Positions 50,041-57,965 of a DNA stretch of 64,000 nucleotides are shown in pieces. The position numbers and the translations under genes were made by a program. Location of the stretch: NCBI RefSeq assembly GCF_016862395.1, contig NZ_BOMW01000041.1, positions 32,663-96,662 of the forward strand, read 5' to 3'. Source of the stretch: Actinoplanes siamensis (lineage in GTDB: Bacteria; Actinomycetota; Actinomycetes; Mycobacteriales; Micromonosporaceae). A model generated the notes under the pieces. The model had not been told where the DNA came from. It saw only the letters and a program-made list of their open reading frames with translations, and made no database searches. Every line of letters starts with the position of its first letter. The stretch's first letter is position 1.

Positions 50041-50756
50041 GTCGGGCTCCCAGAGTCGGCGGGATCGGGCGGTGTCTCGGTGACCCAGCCGGGGAGCTGG
50101 ACCGGGGGGAGGGTGAGCAGCGGGTAGAGCGTCATGCCGTGCGGATGGTGCTGCGAGAGCGCGGACAGGTATTCGGCGATGCGCCGCTGATACAGCTCGG
50201 CCGTCCGGCGCGCCTCGGCTCCCGGCCCGGCCGCGGCCTCCCGGTGCCGGCGCAGCACCTCGGCCCGGTCGGCGCGGCGGCGTTCCACGGCCTCCCGGGC
50301 CTGTTCCAGCTCGGCCTCGGCGCGCCGGATCCGCCGGGAGCGGGCGACCTCGCGGCGGTGCCGCAGCATCGCCTCGGCCCAGCGCTGTTCCTGCGGGTTG
50401 CGTGGCCGCAGCTCCTCGGCGGTCAGCGGGGCGTTCGCGGCGTCCAGACGCTCCCGTGCCCGGTCCGCGTCGCGCCGGGCCCGGTCGATCAGCTCGTCGC
50501 ACCGGTCCAGCTCCAGCGCGGTGGCGCGGCCCAGCCGGACGAAGGCGACGTACAACTCGTCGAGCCGCTCGTTCAGCTCGGCCAGCAGCACCACCTGATA
50601 GCCCACGACCACCGGCTCGCCTGTCCCGGCCAGCTCCTGGTGCCGGCGCCGCACCTCGGCCAGCGACGGAAGGCCCTGCTCACCGTCGAGCCGGCCCCGG
50701 TTCCGGTCGTCGCGTCGCAGCGCGGCGGGGTAGGTGGTCTCGGCTGTGGCTTCCAT
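50037..50756 (-). CDS. coiled-coil protein coupled to the membrane protein
   Basis: 239 aa, highly charged and helical: VRRRHQELAGTGEP, ERLDELYVAFVRLGRATALE, RRIRRAEAELEQAREAVERR, RRTAELYQRRIAEYLSAL; near-continuous heptads from about 35 to 200. No membrane segment. The tail is Pro-rich. ATG 50756 is preferred; an in-frame ATG at 50801 would overlap the divergent lipoprotein start and neither has a strong ribosome site. Stop overlaps the start of the downstream membrane gene by 4 nt. Probably a structural linker of the complex. Confidence 0.68.
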   Translation of the reverse strand: MEATAETTYPAALRRDDRNRGRLDGEQGLPSLAEVRRRHQELAGTGEPVVVGYQVVLLAELNERLDELYVAFVRLGRATALELDRCDELIDRARRDADRARERLDAANAPLTAEELRPRNPQEQRWAEAMLRHRREVARSRRIRRAEAELEQAREAVERRRADRAEVLRRHREAAAGPGAEARRTAELYQRRIAEYLSALSQHHPHGMTLYPLLTLPPVQLPGWVTETPPDPADSGSPT

Positions 50757-50799
50757 GCCAGCTTGCTGACGGACGGCATCCGGTCCGTCAGCTACCGGC

Positions 50800-51951
50800 A
50801 TGAGACTTCACCGGTCCGTGCTACTCGTCGCCGTGGCGCTGAGCCTGCCTCTGGCCACCGGTTGCGCCGCGGCGAAAACCGTGGTGTTCGGCGACGAGTT
50901 CGAATTCCACTGCCCACAGCCGGCCGCGCCCGGCCTGGCGATCGCTGTCGGCGCGCGGGCGAACAGCCCCACGCCGGCGCTCTCGCCGGAGATCCGCAAG
51001 CTGGTGGTGTCCACGACGGAGGGCTGCGGCACGATCACCGCCGTCCGGGTGGACGGTCGGCCGGCCGTCGTCGACGCCCTGACCTTCCGCACCGGCGCGA
51101 AGACCGAGCAGAACTTCCAGATCGACAAGCGCGCCTTCTTCGACCGGGTGGACGGCCTGCCGGCCAAGGCGAAGGCGGCGGCGCCGGAGGCGAACGTCCT
51201 GCAGGCGCTGAGCCTGGCCGCCGACGCGGCCGGACGGGGCGGCACGGTCGTCCTGATCGACTCGGGGGTGCAGACCACCGCCCCGCTCGACTTCCGGAAG
51301 AACGACCTGCCGTCCCGCCGCCCGGCAGCCGTGGCCGACGCGCTGCGGCGGCAGAAGCTGCTGCCCGACCTGAGCGGCCGCAAGGTCCTGCTGGCCGGGC
51401 TGGGCTACACGGCGTCCCCGCAGGAGCCGCTGGACGACAAGAACAAGGCGTTCCTGGTCGACCTGTGGCGCCAGATCGTCACCTCGGCCGGCGCCGCCGA
51501 GGTGATCCTGGACGAGAGCCCGAACACCGGTGGCGCGGCGGTCACCAGCCCGGCGGTCGGTGTGGTGCGGTTCCCGGTCGCGGAGATCCAGCTCGCCTGC
51601 GACACGTTGTCGGTGCTGCCGGACGACGGCGCTGTCGGTTTCGTCCCGGACCAGGCGGAGTTCCGCGATCCGGCGGCCGCGCGCCGGACCCTCGGGAAGC
51701 TGGCCGGCTTCCTCGGTGGCAATCCGGCCGCCCGGGTGCTGATCAAGGGGTATGTCGCCCACTACGGCGCCGGCGACCTCTCGCAGCGCCGCGCCGACCG
51801 GGTCGAGCGGGAGCTGTCCGCGCTGGGCGCGCGCAACGCGATCACCGCGAAGGGCATGGGGTGGGGGCCGTACCCGAGCGTGTCGGCGCCCCCGGACAAG
51901 CGCTGGGACCAGAAGAACCGGCAGGTCACCATCGAGGTCAGCTGCGACTGA
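50800..51951 (+). CDS. OmpA-like-domain lipoprotein
   Basis: 383 aa. Lipoprotein signal with lipobox LATGC (Cys22). A central domain with a beta-alpha rhythm (GGTVVLIDSGVQTTAPLDFR, GRKVLLAGLGYTASPQEPLD) resembles a Rossmann/vWA-like fold. The C-terminus has an OmpA-type peptidoglycan-binding motif: RVLIKGYVAHYGAGDLSQRR, ADRVERELSALGARNAITAK, GMGWGPY. Located head-to-head with the coiled-coil gene; a hairpin follows the stop. It could tether the kinase/membrane complex to the cell wall. Confidence 0.82.
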   Translation: MRLHRSVLLVAVALSLPLATGCAAAKTVVFGDEFEFHCPQPAAPGLAIAVGARANSPTPALSPEIRKLVVSTTEGCGTITAVRVDGRPAVVDALTFRTGAKTEQNFQIDKRAFFDRVDGLPAKAKAAAPEANVLQALSLAADAAGRGGTVVLIDSGVQTTAPLDFRKNDLPSRRPAAVADALRRQKLLPDLSGRKVLLAGLGYTASPQEPLDDKNKAFLVDLWRQIVTSAGAAEVILDESPNTGGAAVTSPAVGVVRFPVAEIQLACDTLSVLPDDGAVGFVPDQAEFRDPAAARRTLGKLAGFLGGNPAARVLIKGYVAHYGAGDLSQRRADRVERELSALGARNAITAKGMGWGPYPSVSAPPDKRWDQKNRQVTIEVSCD

Positions 51952-51962
51952 GCGTCGGCGTG

Positions 51963-51986
51963 CGGGCCAGGGACGGCCCTGGCCCG
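51963..51986 (+). terminator. hairpin after the lipoprotein gene
   Basis: 10-bp perfect stem CGGGCCAGGG / CCCTGGCCCG, 4-nt loop, 11 nt after the stop. No T-tract, as common in high-GC hosts. Between it and 52200 no gene is convincing. Confidence 0.6.
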
Positions 51987-52199
51987 TACCGCCCGTCGGA
52001 TGTGGTGCGCCGGGCCCAGGTCGGCGCGGTTCCTCCGCGGCGAGAGGTGGAGGTGATGGACACCATTCGGAACCGCCGTGGCCCTGGCGCGCGGGCGGCA
52101 GCGCCTGGCTCCGCTCGCTGCGCCGGCGAAACCGCTGGCCACCGGATCGATGACTCGCTTCCCGCCCGGCGGGTGCCGTCCGTCCTCACCGGCGGCCCG

Positions 52200-53819
52200 T
52201 CAGAGCCCGGCCTTGTCCAAGGCGGCCAGGAACGAGGGCTTGCGACGGTGCCGTTCCCGCAAGGCCGCCAGGAACGCCTCGAAATCCAGACCGGCCCGCT
52301 CGTGCAGATCACGGATCTGGGTCACGATCCGGGCGGCCGCCGGATAGCCCTTGGTGCCGGTGGTCATCTTGTCCTCGGCCTGGCGGGCGAGAACCGGGAT
52401 GGCGTCCGCCGGATGCGTCCTCGCCCGCACCTCGCCGACCCGGTACAGGATGCCGGCACTGCACCGGTACCTCACTGCGGCTTCCCACGCGCCGTCGGCG
52501 TCCCCGCTCTCCAGCAGCACCCGGACCAGGAAGTCCGCCTGATAGCCACCGCTCGCCGCCCGCTGATGCAGGTGCGCCGCGGCTCGCTCGGCCACCTCCG
52601 CGAGGGTTGCGGCCCGTTCGGCCGCGTCGAGCAGGTCCTGGTGGCGCTGGGGGTCGGGCAGCTCGGTGAACAGACGCCACCGGATCCCGACGGCCTCCGC
52701 GTACTCGCCCTGCCCGGTCAGCAGCTCCGCGAGCAGCGAGTCGATGCGGCTGTCCGGCCGGTTCGCCTCGGTCAGCCCGCGGCGCAGCCAGGTGATCGCC
52801 TCCGCCTGGCGTCCGGCGTCGCGCAGGGTCTCACCGATCCGCACGTACTGGTAGGACTGGGGGAGCTCCTCGGCGTACATCGCGACCAGCGCGTCGGTGT
52901 CCCTCGCGATCACTTTCAGGTACTGCTCCAGCAGATGCCGCACGGTCCAGCGGTCACCGGGATCGAGGTGGCGACCGGCGAGTTCGGCGAGACGCGCCCG
53001 GTACGCCGCCAGGCCCGACTCGCCGAGCGCCTCGGCGAAGTCGGCGATCGGGAGCTCCGGCCAGCCCGGCCCCTGCACCCGGAAGTCGATCAGCCAGGCC
53101 GCGAGCTCCGCCGGATCCCGCGGGGGAGCGGCCCGGCAGGCCCGCGCATATCCGGCGACGGCCCGGCCGATCTGGTCTCCGATCGACCCGCTCGAGTCGT
53201 CTGCCTGCTCGGTCGTCCGGGTCAGGTGCTGGATCGCGGTCCGGTACAGCGGCCCGATCCGGGCCGGCGCGGATTCGCCGGCCCGGTCGAGGGCGTCCAG
53301 CACGTCGCTCGCCTTGCGCGCATAGTCGAGGCCGCGCCCGTACGGCAGGAATCCGCGCTGGCGCAGCCCGCCGACCAGCCGCCGGAGCTCCTTGACATCC
53401 GTTTCGCCGTGGGTGGCGGCCCGCAGCGACAGCCGCCGGAGCAGCGCGGGATCGTCCTCGGCCAGCTCGATGACCAGATCGACGAGCGTGTCCGGCCCCA
53501 GGGCGTGCAGATAGCCGCGCAGGCCTTGCCTCGCCGCCTGGCGGCGCGGCGCCACGGGGCGCGCACCCAGCAGGGACAGTCCGACAGCGACGCAGTGCTT
53601 GCAGAAGTTGCCGTCCCGGCCGTACGGGCAACTGCACTCCCCGTGCAGCCCGGCGCTGTCCGTCAGCCGCACCACGTAGGACTCGGTCCCCTCGACGGTG
53701 GCCACGACCCCGTCCGGCAGCTCGTCCACGGTCCCGACCGCGTCCACGTAGTCCCTGCCGCGCTCGTACGACGTCGCTCCGGCCAGCCGCCGCAGATCCT
53801 GATCACTGAACCACGTCAC
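52200..53819 (-). CDS. SWIM zinc-finger protein
   Basis: 539 aa. The SWIM motif lies near the N-terminus: GECSCPYGRDGNFCKHCVAV, matching CxCx(n)CxH zinc ligation. SWIM domains bind nucleic acids or partners in ATPase complexes. The remaining 430 residues are helical repeats (EALDRAGESAPARIG-like; QYVRIGETLRDAGRQAEAIT, WLRRGLTEANRPDSRIDSLL) like DUF6880-type tails. ATG 53819 lies 17 nt after the helicase stop, so the pair is cotranscribed; a role in RNA/DNA handling with the helicase is possible. Confidence 0.83.
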   Translation of the reverse strand: MTWFSDQDLRRLAGATSYERGRDYVDAVGTVDELPDGVVATVEGTESYVVRLTDSAGLHGECSCPYGRDGNFCKHCVAVGLSLLGARPVAPRRQAARQGLRGYLHALGPDTLVDLVIELAEDDPALLRRLSLRAATHGETDVKELRRLVGGLRQRGFLPYGRGLDYARKASDVLDALDRAGESAPARIGPLYRTAIQHLTRTTEQADDSSGSIGDQIGRAVAGYARACRAAPPRDPAELAAWLIDFRVQGPGWPELPIADFAEALGESGLAAYRARLAELAGRHLDPGDRWTVRHLLEQYLKVIARDTDALVAMYAEELPQSYQYVRIGETLRDAGRQAEAITWLRRGLTEANRPDSRIDSLLAELLTGQGEYAEAVGIRWRLFTELPDPQRHQDLLDAAERAATLAEVAERAAAHLHQRAASGGYQADFLVRVLLESGDADGAWEAAVRYRCSAGILYRVGEVRARTHPADAIPVLARQAEDKMTTGTKGYPAAARIVTQIRDLHERAGLDFEAFLAALRERHRRKPSFLAALDKAGL

Positions 53820-53836
53820 GTGTCCATTCCATCAGG

Positions 53837-55516
53837 TCAGCGGTGCGGGCGGTCGCGGCGCACCGTGGGGCGCCGCCCCCGGATGGTGCTGTGGCTCAGC
53901 GCCCGGATCACCCGCTCCGCATCCGCCTCCGGCACCTCCACCAGCGCGAACCGGTCGGTGATCTGGATCGCGCCGACGTCGCGGGCCGGCAGCCCGGCCT
54001 CCCCGGCGATCGCCCCGACCAGGTCCTGCGGGCGCAGCCCGGCGCGCCGTCCCAGGCCCACGAAGACGCGGGTCACGGCGTCTTCCGCCGGACGGCCCCG
54101 GCCCGGCCCGTTCGAGCCGCGGCGCGCGGCCCGGTTCTCGAACTCGCGCTCCCGCTGCGGGGCGATCGACGGGATCTCCGGCTCGTCCACGTCCCCGCCG
54201 TTCGCCTCGTGCAGCAGCTTCAGTCCGGCCAGCGCCACCTGCTCCACGTCGGCGTCGTCGGTCAGCGAGGCCAGCACCGAGCGGAACCGGTCCAGGTCGT
54301 CGGCGGCCATGGCCTCCTGGACGGTGGTGCGGATCACTTCCAGGCGCCGGGCCCGCAGGTCGGTCACCGTGGGCAGCTTCTCCAGGACGATCCGCTGCCC
54401 GGTGAGCCGCTCGATCGCCTTGAGCATCCGCTGCTCGCGCGGCTCGGCCAGGGTGATCGCGGCGCCGGTGCGCCCGGCCCGGCCGACTCGGCCGATCCGG
54501 TGCACATAGGCCTCCGGGGCGGACGGCACGTTGTAGTTGATGACGTGGGTCAGCTGCTCCACGTCCAGGCCGCGGGCCGCCACATCGGTGGCGACCAGCA
54601 GCTCGGTGGCGCCGCTGCGCAGCCGGCCCATCACCCGGTCCCGCTGGTCCTGGCTCAGCCCGCCGTGCAGGGCCTCGGCGCGGAACCCGCGGCCGTTCAG
54701 GCTCTGCGTGACCTCGTCGACCTCCTCCCGGGTCCGGCAGAAGACGATCGCCGCCGTGGGCGCCTCGACGTCGAGCACCCGGCCCAGCGCCGCCGTCTTG
54801 TGCGCCCGGGCCACCAGGTAGGCGCTCTGCCGCACCGCGGGCAGCGCGTCGGCGGCCGCGGTGTCCCGGCCCATCTGGATGCGCAGCGGCTCGCGCAGGT
54901 GGCGGCGGGCGATGGCGTCGATCCGGGGCGGCATGGTCGCCGAGAACAGCACGGTCTGCCGCTGTTCGGGCGTCTCGGTGAGGATCGCCTCGATGTCCTC
55001 GGCGAAGCCCATGTCCAGCATCTCGTCGGCCTCGTCGAGCACCACGGTGCGGACCGCGTCGAGCCGCAGGGTCTCCCGCTCGATGTGGTCGAGGATCCGC
55101 CCCGGCGTGCCGACCACGACGTCCACCCCGCGCCGCAGCACCTGCAGCTGCCGGCTGATCGGCTGGCCGCCGTAGACCGGCAGCACCCGCACGTGCAGGT
55201 CCCGCCCGTACCGGTAGACCGCCTGCGACACCTGCTCGGCCAGTTCCCGGGTCGGCACCAGCACCAGGGCGGCCGGTGCGTCCGAGGCGCCGGGCGCCAG
55301 GCCCTGCAGCAGTGGCAGCGCGAACGCCGCCGTCTTCCCGGTGCCGGTGGCGGCCTGCCCCACCAGGTCGTGCCCGGCGACCAGCGGCGCGATCGCCTCG
55401 CGCTGGATCGGTGTGGGTTCTTCGTAGCCGAGATCGGCGAGCGCGCGCAGCAGTTCGGGCCGCAGCCCCAGGGCGGCGAAGCCCGTATCGGTGCTGGTCG
55501 CGACGTCTTCGTCCAT
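53837..55516 (-). CDS. deaD: DEAD-box ATP-dependent RNA helicase (CsdA/DeaD type)
   Basis: 559 aa. Q motif GYEEPTPIQREAIAP, Walker A AATGTGKT, PTRELAEQ, VLDEADEMLDMGF (DEAD), LFSATMPP (SAT), and HRIGRVGRAGRTG (motif VI). After the two RecA domains comes a helical part and a C-terminal DbpA/CsdA-type RNA-binding domain: VTRVFVGLGRRAGLRPQDL, DVGAIQITDRFALVEVPEAD. Ends with a short basic tail. Acts in cold-shock RNA unwinding, ribosome assembly and mRNA decay. ATG 55516; no ribosome site, but a leaderless-type -10 sits 6 nt upstream. Confidence 0.93.
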   Translation of the reverse strand: MDEDVATSTDTGFAALGLRPELLRALADLGYEEPTPIQREAIAPLVAGHDLVGQAATGTGKTAAFALPLLQGLAPGASDAPAALVLVPTRELAEQVSQAVYRYGRDLHVRVLPVYGGQPISRQLQVLRRGVDVVVGTPGRILDHIERETLRLDAVRTVVLDEADEMLDMGFAEDIEAILTETPEQRQTVLFSATMPPRIDAIARRHLREPLRIQMGRDTAAADALPAVRQSAYLVARAHKTAALGRVLDVEAPTAAIVFCRTREEVDEVTQSLNGRGFRAEALHGGLSQDQRDRVMGRLRSGATELLVATDVAARGLDVEQLTHVINYNVPSAPEAYVHRIGRVGRAGRTGAAITLAEPREQRMLKAIERLTGQRIVLEKLPTVTDLRARRLEVIRTTVQEAMAADDLDRFRSVLASLTDDADVEQVALAGLKLLHEANGGDVDEPEIPSIAPQREREFENRAARRGSNGPGRGRPAEDAVTRVFVGLGRRAGLRPQDLVGAIAGEAGLPARDVGAIQITDRFALVEVPEADAERVIRALSHSTIRGRRPTVRRDRPHR

Positions 55517-55522
55517 GAGGGC

Positions 55523-55528
55523 AGAATA
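55523..55528 (-). promoter_or_regulatory. -10 element of a probable leaderless promoter (DEAD-box helicase)
   Basis: On the minus strand TATTCT ends 6 nt before ATG 55516, fitting TANNNT with the transcript starting at or next to the start codon. No GGAGG-like site lies in between. Confidence 0.4.
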
Positions 55529-55589
55529 CGGAGCGTGCGCGCCGCCCCGGCCACGGGGCAAGCGGAACAGCGCAGCGTGATCAGTTCGT

Positions 55590-55607
55590 CCCGCTGTGGT
55601 CAGCGGG
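55590..55607 (-). terminator. short hairpin after the 744-aa membrane protein gene
   Basis: Stem CCCGCTG / CAGCGGG (7 bp) with a 4-nt loop, 5 nt beyond the minus-strand stop at 55613. It is short, but its position fits a terminator. Confidence 0.4.
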
Positions 55608-55612
55608 AGCGG

Positions 55613-57847
55613 TCACCGGCAGGTGGTGGGGAGCTGCTCCCTGGTCCACCGCTGCACGCCGCTCTGGTTGACCACCACGACCTCGTCCGCGTCGCCCGCG
55701 CAGAGGCGCCTGTCGAAGTACTCCCGCGTGGCCGTGTACGCCGGCCCGGCCGGCGCCTCCACCTGCAGCAGCGCGACCCGGGTGCTGCCCTCCGGCGCGC
55801 CCTTGCCGAGCTGGGCCAGCGCGCCGCGCAGATTTCCGGTGACCGAGTCGCTGCTCACCGATCTGGCCGCGATGGCGACGACCCGTTTCTGCGACGTGTG
55901 CACGAGGATGTCGACGCCGCCGTCGAGCCGCACCGTGGCGTCCTTGTCCTGCCGCAGCACCCCGGCCGCGATCTGCAGCTGGCGCCGCGATCCGGTCTTC
56001 TCCCGCACCGGTGTCCCGGGCGCCGCCACGTCGTACTCGAAGCTCGGATCCCGCAGTTTCCGGTACAGGATGCCGGGATTCTCCAGGCGCCCGGCCGCGA
56101 CCAGCTCCCCGATCTCCGGCAGCGCGCCCCGGTCCACCGCGTTCTCCAGGGCCTCGACGGCCTGGTCCGGGTCGAATTCCGGGGCCCGGCCCATCGCGTC
56201 CAGCGCGAACAGCATGGTCGGGACCGTGCTCGGGTCGAGCCGGCTCAGCGTCCGGGACCGGCCGGGCACCAGGCCCTTCTCCTGCAGCCGCCGCAGCAGG
56301 TCCAGGTGCGCTCCGTAGATCTGCGGGGTGTACACCTGGGCGCGGTAATCGGCCTGCACATCCCGGTTGGTCGGGGCCGGATTCGGGAAGCTCATCCGGG
56401 CGGTGGTGACGGTCCGGCCGGGCTTGACCACTCCGAGTCTCTGCACCCGGGTGTCCGGCATTCCGGGGGTGACCGAGGCGATCACCGACGCCTCGCCCGC
56501 CGCGGTCCCGGTGTTGGTCACGGTCACCGTCCAGGAGCAGGTGGAGGTGCGGCAGGTGGTCGCGTTCACGGTGACGTCGAAGGCGGGCAGCTTCGCCACC
56601 GCCTTCCGTTCCTCCAGCGGATCGCGCGGAACTGTCCCGCCGGGCGCCCCGGCTGACCCGGGATCGACCAGCACACCGAGGTAGGGCGGGGTGGGCGGCC
56701 GTGGCGAACCGGGCGCGCCGTCGACGACCGGCCCGAGCGGGGTCCCGTCCCGCATCGGCCCGCCGAACCACACCAGCCGGTGCGGCGCGGCCCGGCTGAA
56801 CAGCACGGTCCAACCGTCGCGCCGCAGGCCGACCGCCGGGCGGCCGGCCGCCGCGAGCCCGTCACCGGCCGGCTCCCCGCGGGCGGCGACCCAGTCGATC
56901 AGGCCGGCCAGCGCGTCCGGCGCCAGCCCGGTGCTCTCCACCGGGAAGGCGTAGCCCTCCGGGCGTACCCAGGTGTCCCGGAGAACGGCGATCCGGGCCG
57001 GGTCGCGACGTGCCCACCAGGCCTGATCCCCGCGCACCGCGGCATCCGGGCCGGAGGCCAGGAACTCGGCGGTCCCGCCGCCGGAGTCGGTGAGCCGCCC
57101 GCCGGCCGTGCCGTCCGCCGCCACCGTCAGGTCGCCGGTGACGTCCAACCCGGCCTGGTCGAAGAAGGTGGCCCTCAGCGACGCGGCTTTCTGATCCCGC
57201 AGGGCCGTCGCGGCCTGCGCCGCGGCCACCGCGGGATCCGGCGCCCGGTCCGGCCGGCCGCGCAGCCGGACCAGACCGCCGGTGGCCACGAGCACCATGG
57301 CCAACGCCAGGCCGATCAGCAGATGGGGCAGCCGGGGCGACACCGGCGCCGTTTCCGGCGCGCTCTCCCGCGGGGGTACGGCGGTGGGCTGCGGCCGCGC
57401 CGGCGGTACGGGCGGAGCCGGTTCCCGCGCCGGCCGCCACGGTTCGGGCGCGCCGGCCGGGGCGGCCGACGGCGTCCGCGGCGCGGGGACGACCGGCTGC
57501 GGGGCCCGCGGTGGAGGTTGCACGGGCGTCGGGATGCGCGGGGGTGGCCCGGTCCGCGGGGGCTCGGTGGTGCGGGGCGTGGGGATGCGCGGGGGTGGCC
57601 CGGTCCGCGGGGGCTCGGTGGTGCGGGACGGCTCGGCGGTGCGCGGCGGCGGAACGGTGCGCGGGGGGGCGTCCGAGGCCCACGGATTGTTGGCGGGCCG
57701 TCCCGCGGCCGGCGTGGGCGCGGCCGGCGGATCCGGCGGGGGAGCGGGTGCGGAGGCGGCCGGTGGCGGCGCCGGAACCCCCTTGCGGGGCGGTGGCGAG
57801 TCCCACGGTCCCGGGGACCGCTCCACCTCATCACGCTCCGAGCCCAT
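55613..57847 (-). CDS. proline-rich single-pass membrane protein with large extracellular part
   Basis: 744 aa, family not recognised. Residues 1-190 are Pro/Arg/Thr-rich and disordered, including a tandem 17-residue repeat. One transmembrane segment follows (LLIGLALAMVLVATGGLVRL, about 200-220). The outer 520 residues show beta strands (SLRATFFDQAGLDVTGDLTV, ASVIASVTPGMPDTRVQRLG, a VTVTNTGTAAGE CARDB-like strand pair) and four Cys. Start ATG 57847 is used because sequence before it is not protein-like. It is divergent from the formate dehydrogenase operon, 118 nt away. Possibly a surface sensor. Confidence 0.75.
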   Translation of the reverse strand: MGSERDEVERSPGPWDSPPPRKGVPAPPPAASAPAPPPDPPAAPTPAAGRPANNPWASDAPPRTVPPPRTAEPSRTTEPPRTGPPPRIPTPRTTEPPRTGPPPRIPTPVQPPPRAPQPVVPAPRTPSAAPAGAPEPWRPAREPAPPVPPARPQPTAVPPRESAPETAPVSPRLPHLLIGLALAMVLVATGGLVRLRGRPDRAPDPAVAAAQAATALRDQKAASLRATFFDQAGLDVTGDLTVAADGTAGGRLTDSGGGTAEFLASGPDAAVRGDQAWWARRDPARIAVLRDTWVRPEGYAFPVESTGLAPDALAGLIDWVAARGEPAGDGLAAAGRPAVGLRRDGWTVLFSRAAPHRLVWFGGPMRDGTPLGPVVDGAPGSPRPPTPPYLGVLVDPGSAGAPGGTVPRDPLEERKAVAKLPAFDVTVNATTCRTSTCSWTVTVTNTGTAAGEASVIASVTPGMPDTRVQRLGVVKPGRTVTTARMSFPNPAPTNRDVQADYRAQVYTPQIYGAHLDLLRRLQEKGLVPGRSRTLSRLDPSTVPTMLFALDAMGRAPEFDPDQAVEALENAVDRGALPEIGELVAAGRLENPGILYRKLRDPSFEYDVAAPGTPVREKTGSRRQLQIAAGVLRQDKDATVRLDGGVDILVHTSQKRVVAIAARSVSSDSVTGNLRGALAQLGKGAPEGSTRVALLQVEAPAGPAYTATREYFDRRLCAGDADEVVVVNQSGVQRWTREQLPTTCR
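57531..57627 (-). repeat. 51-bp tandem duplication inside the proline-rich region
   Basis: A 51-bp unit (57531-57581) is repeated almost exactly from 57582; it encodes RTTEPPRTGPPPRIPTP twice in tandem. Period divisible by three keeps the frame. A degenerate third copy precedes it (PSRTTEPPR-type). Likely to vary in copy number between strains. Confidence 0.7.
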
Positions 57848-57965
57848 CGACACCCCCCAACCAGACGATCCTAGTGAGGTGAGTCGATAAACCACGAGGG
57901 CGCGAGGCATCTGGCACGAAACGCAACCCGTGCGAATGATCGTCACCGGGGTTAGGGTCTTCGGT

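Noticed and set aside
52056..52199. Plus-strand gene starting at ATG 52056 behind GGAGG
   Set aside because: No stop before the convergent SWIM gene, low-complexity product and no motif.
50139..54509. 1456-codon plus-strand frame crossing several genes
   Set aside because: Low-complexity Arg/Gly/Pro translation without motifs; overlaps five well-supported genes.
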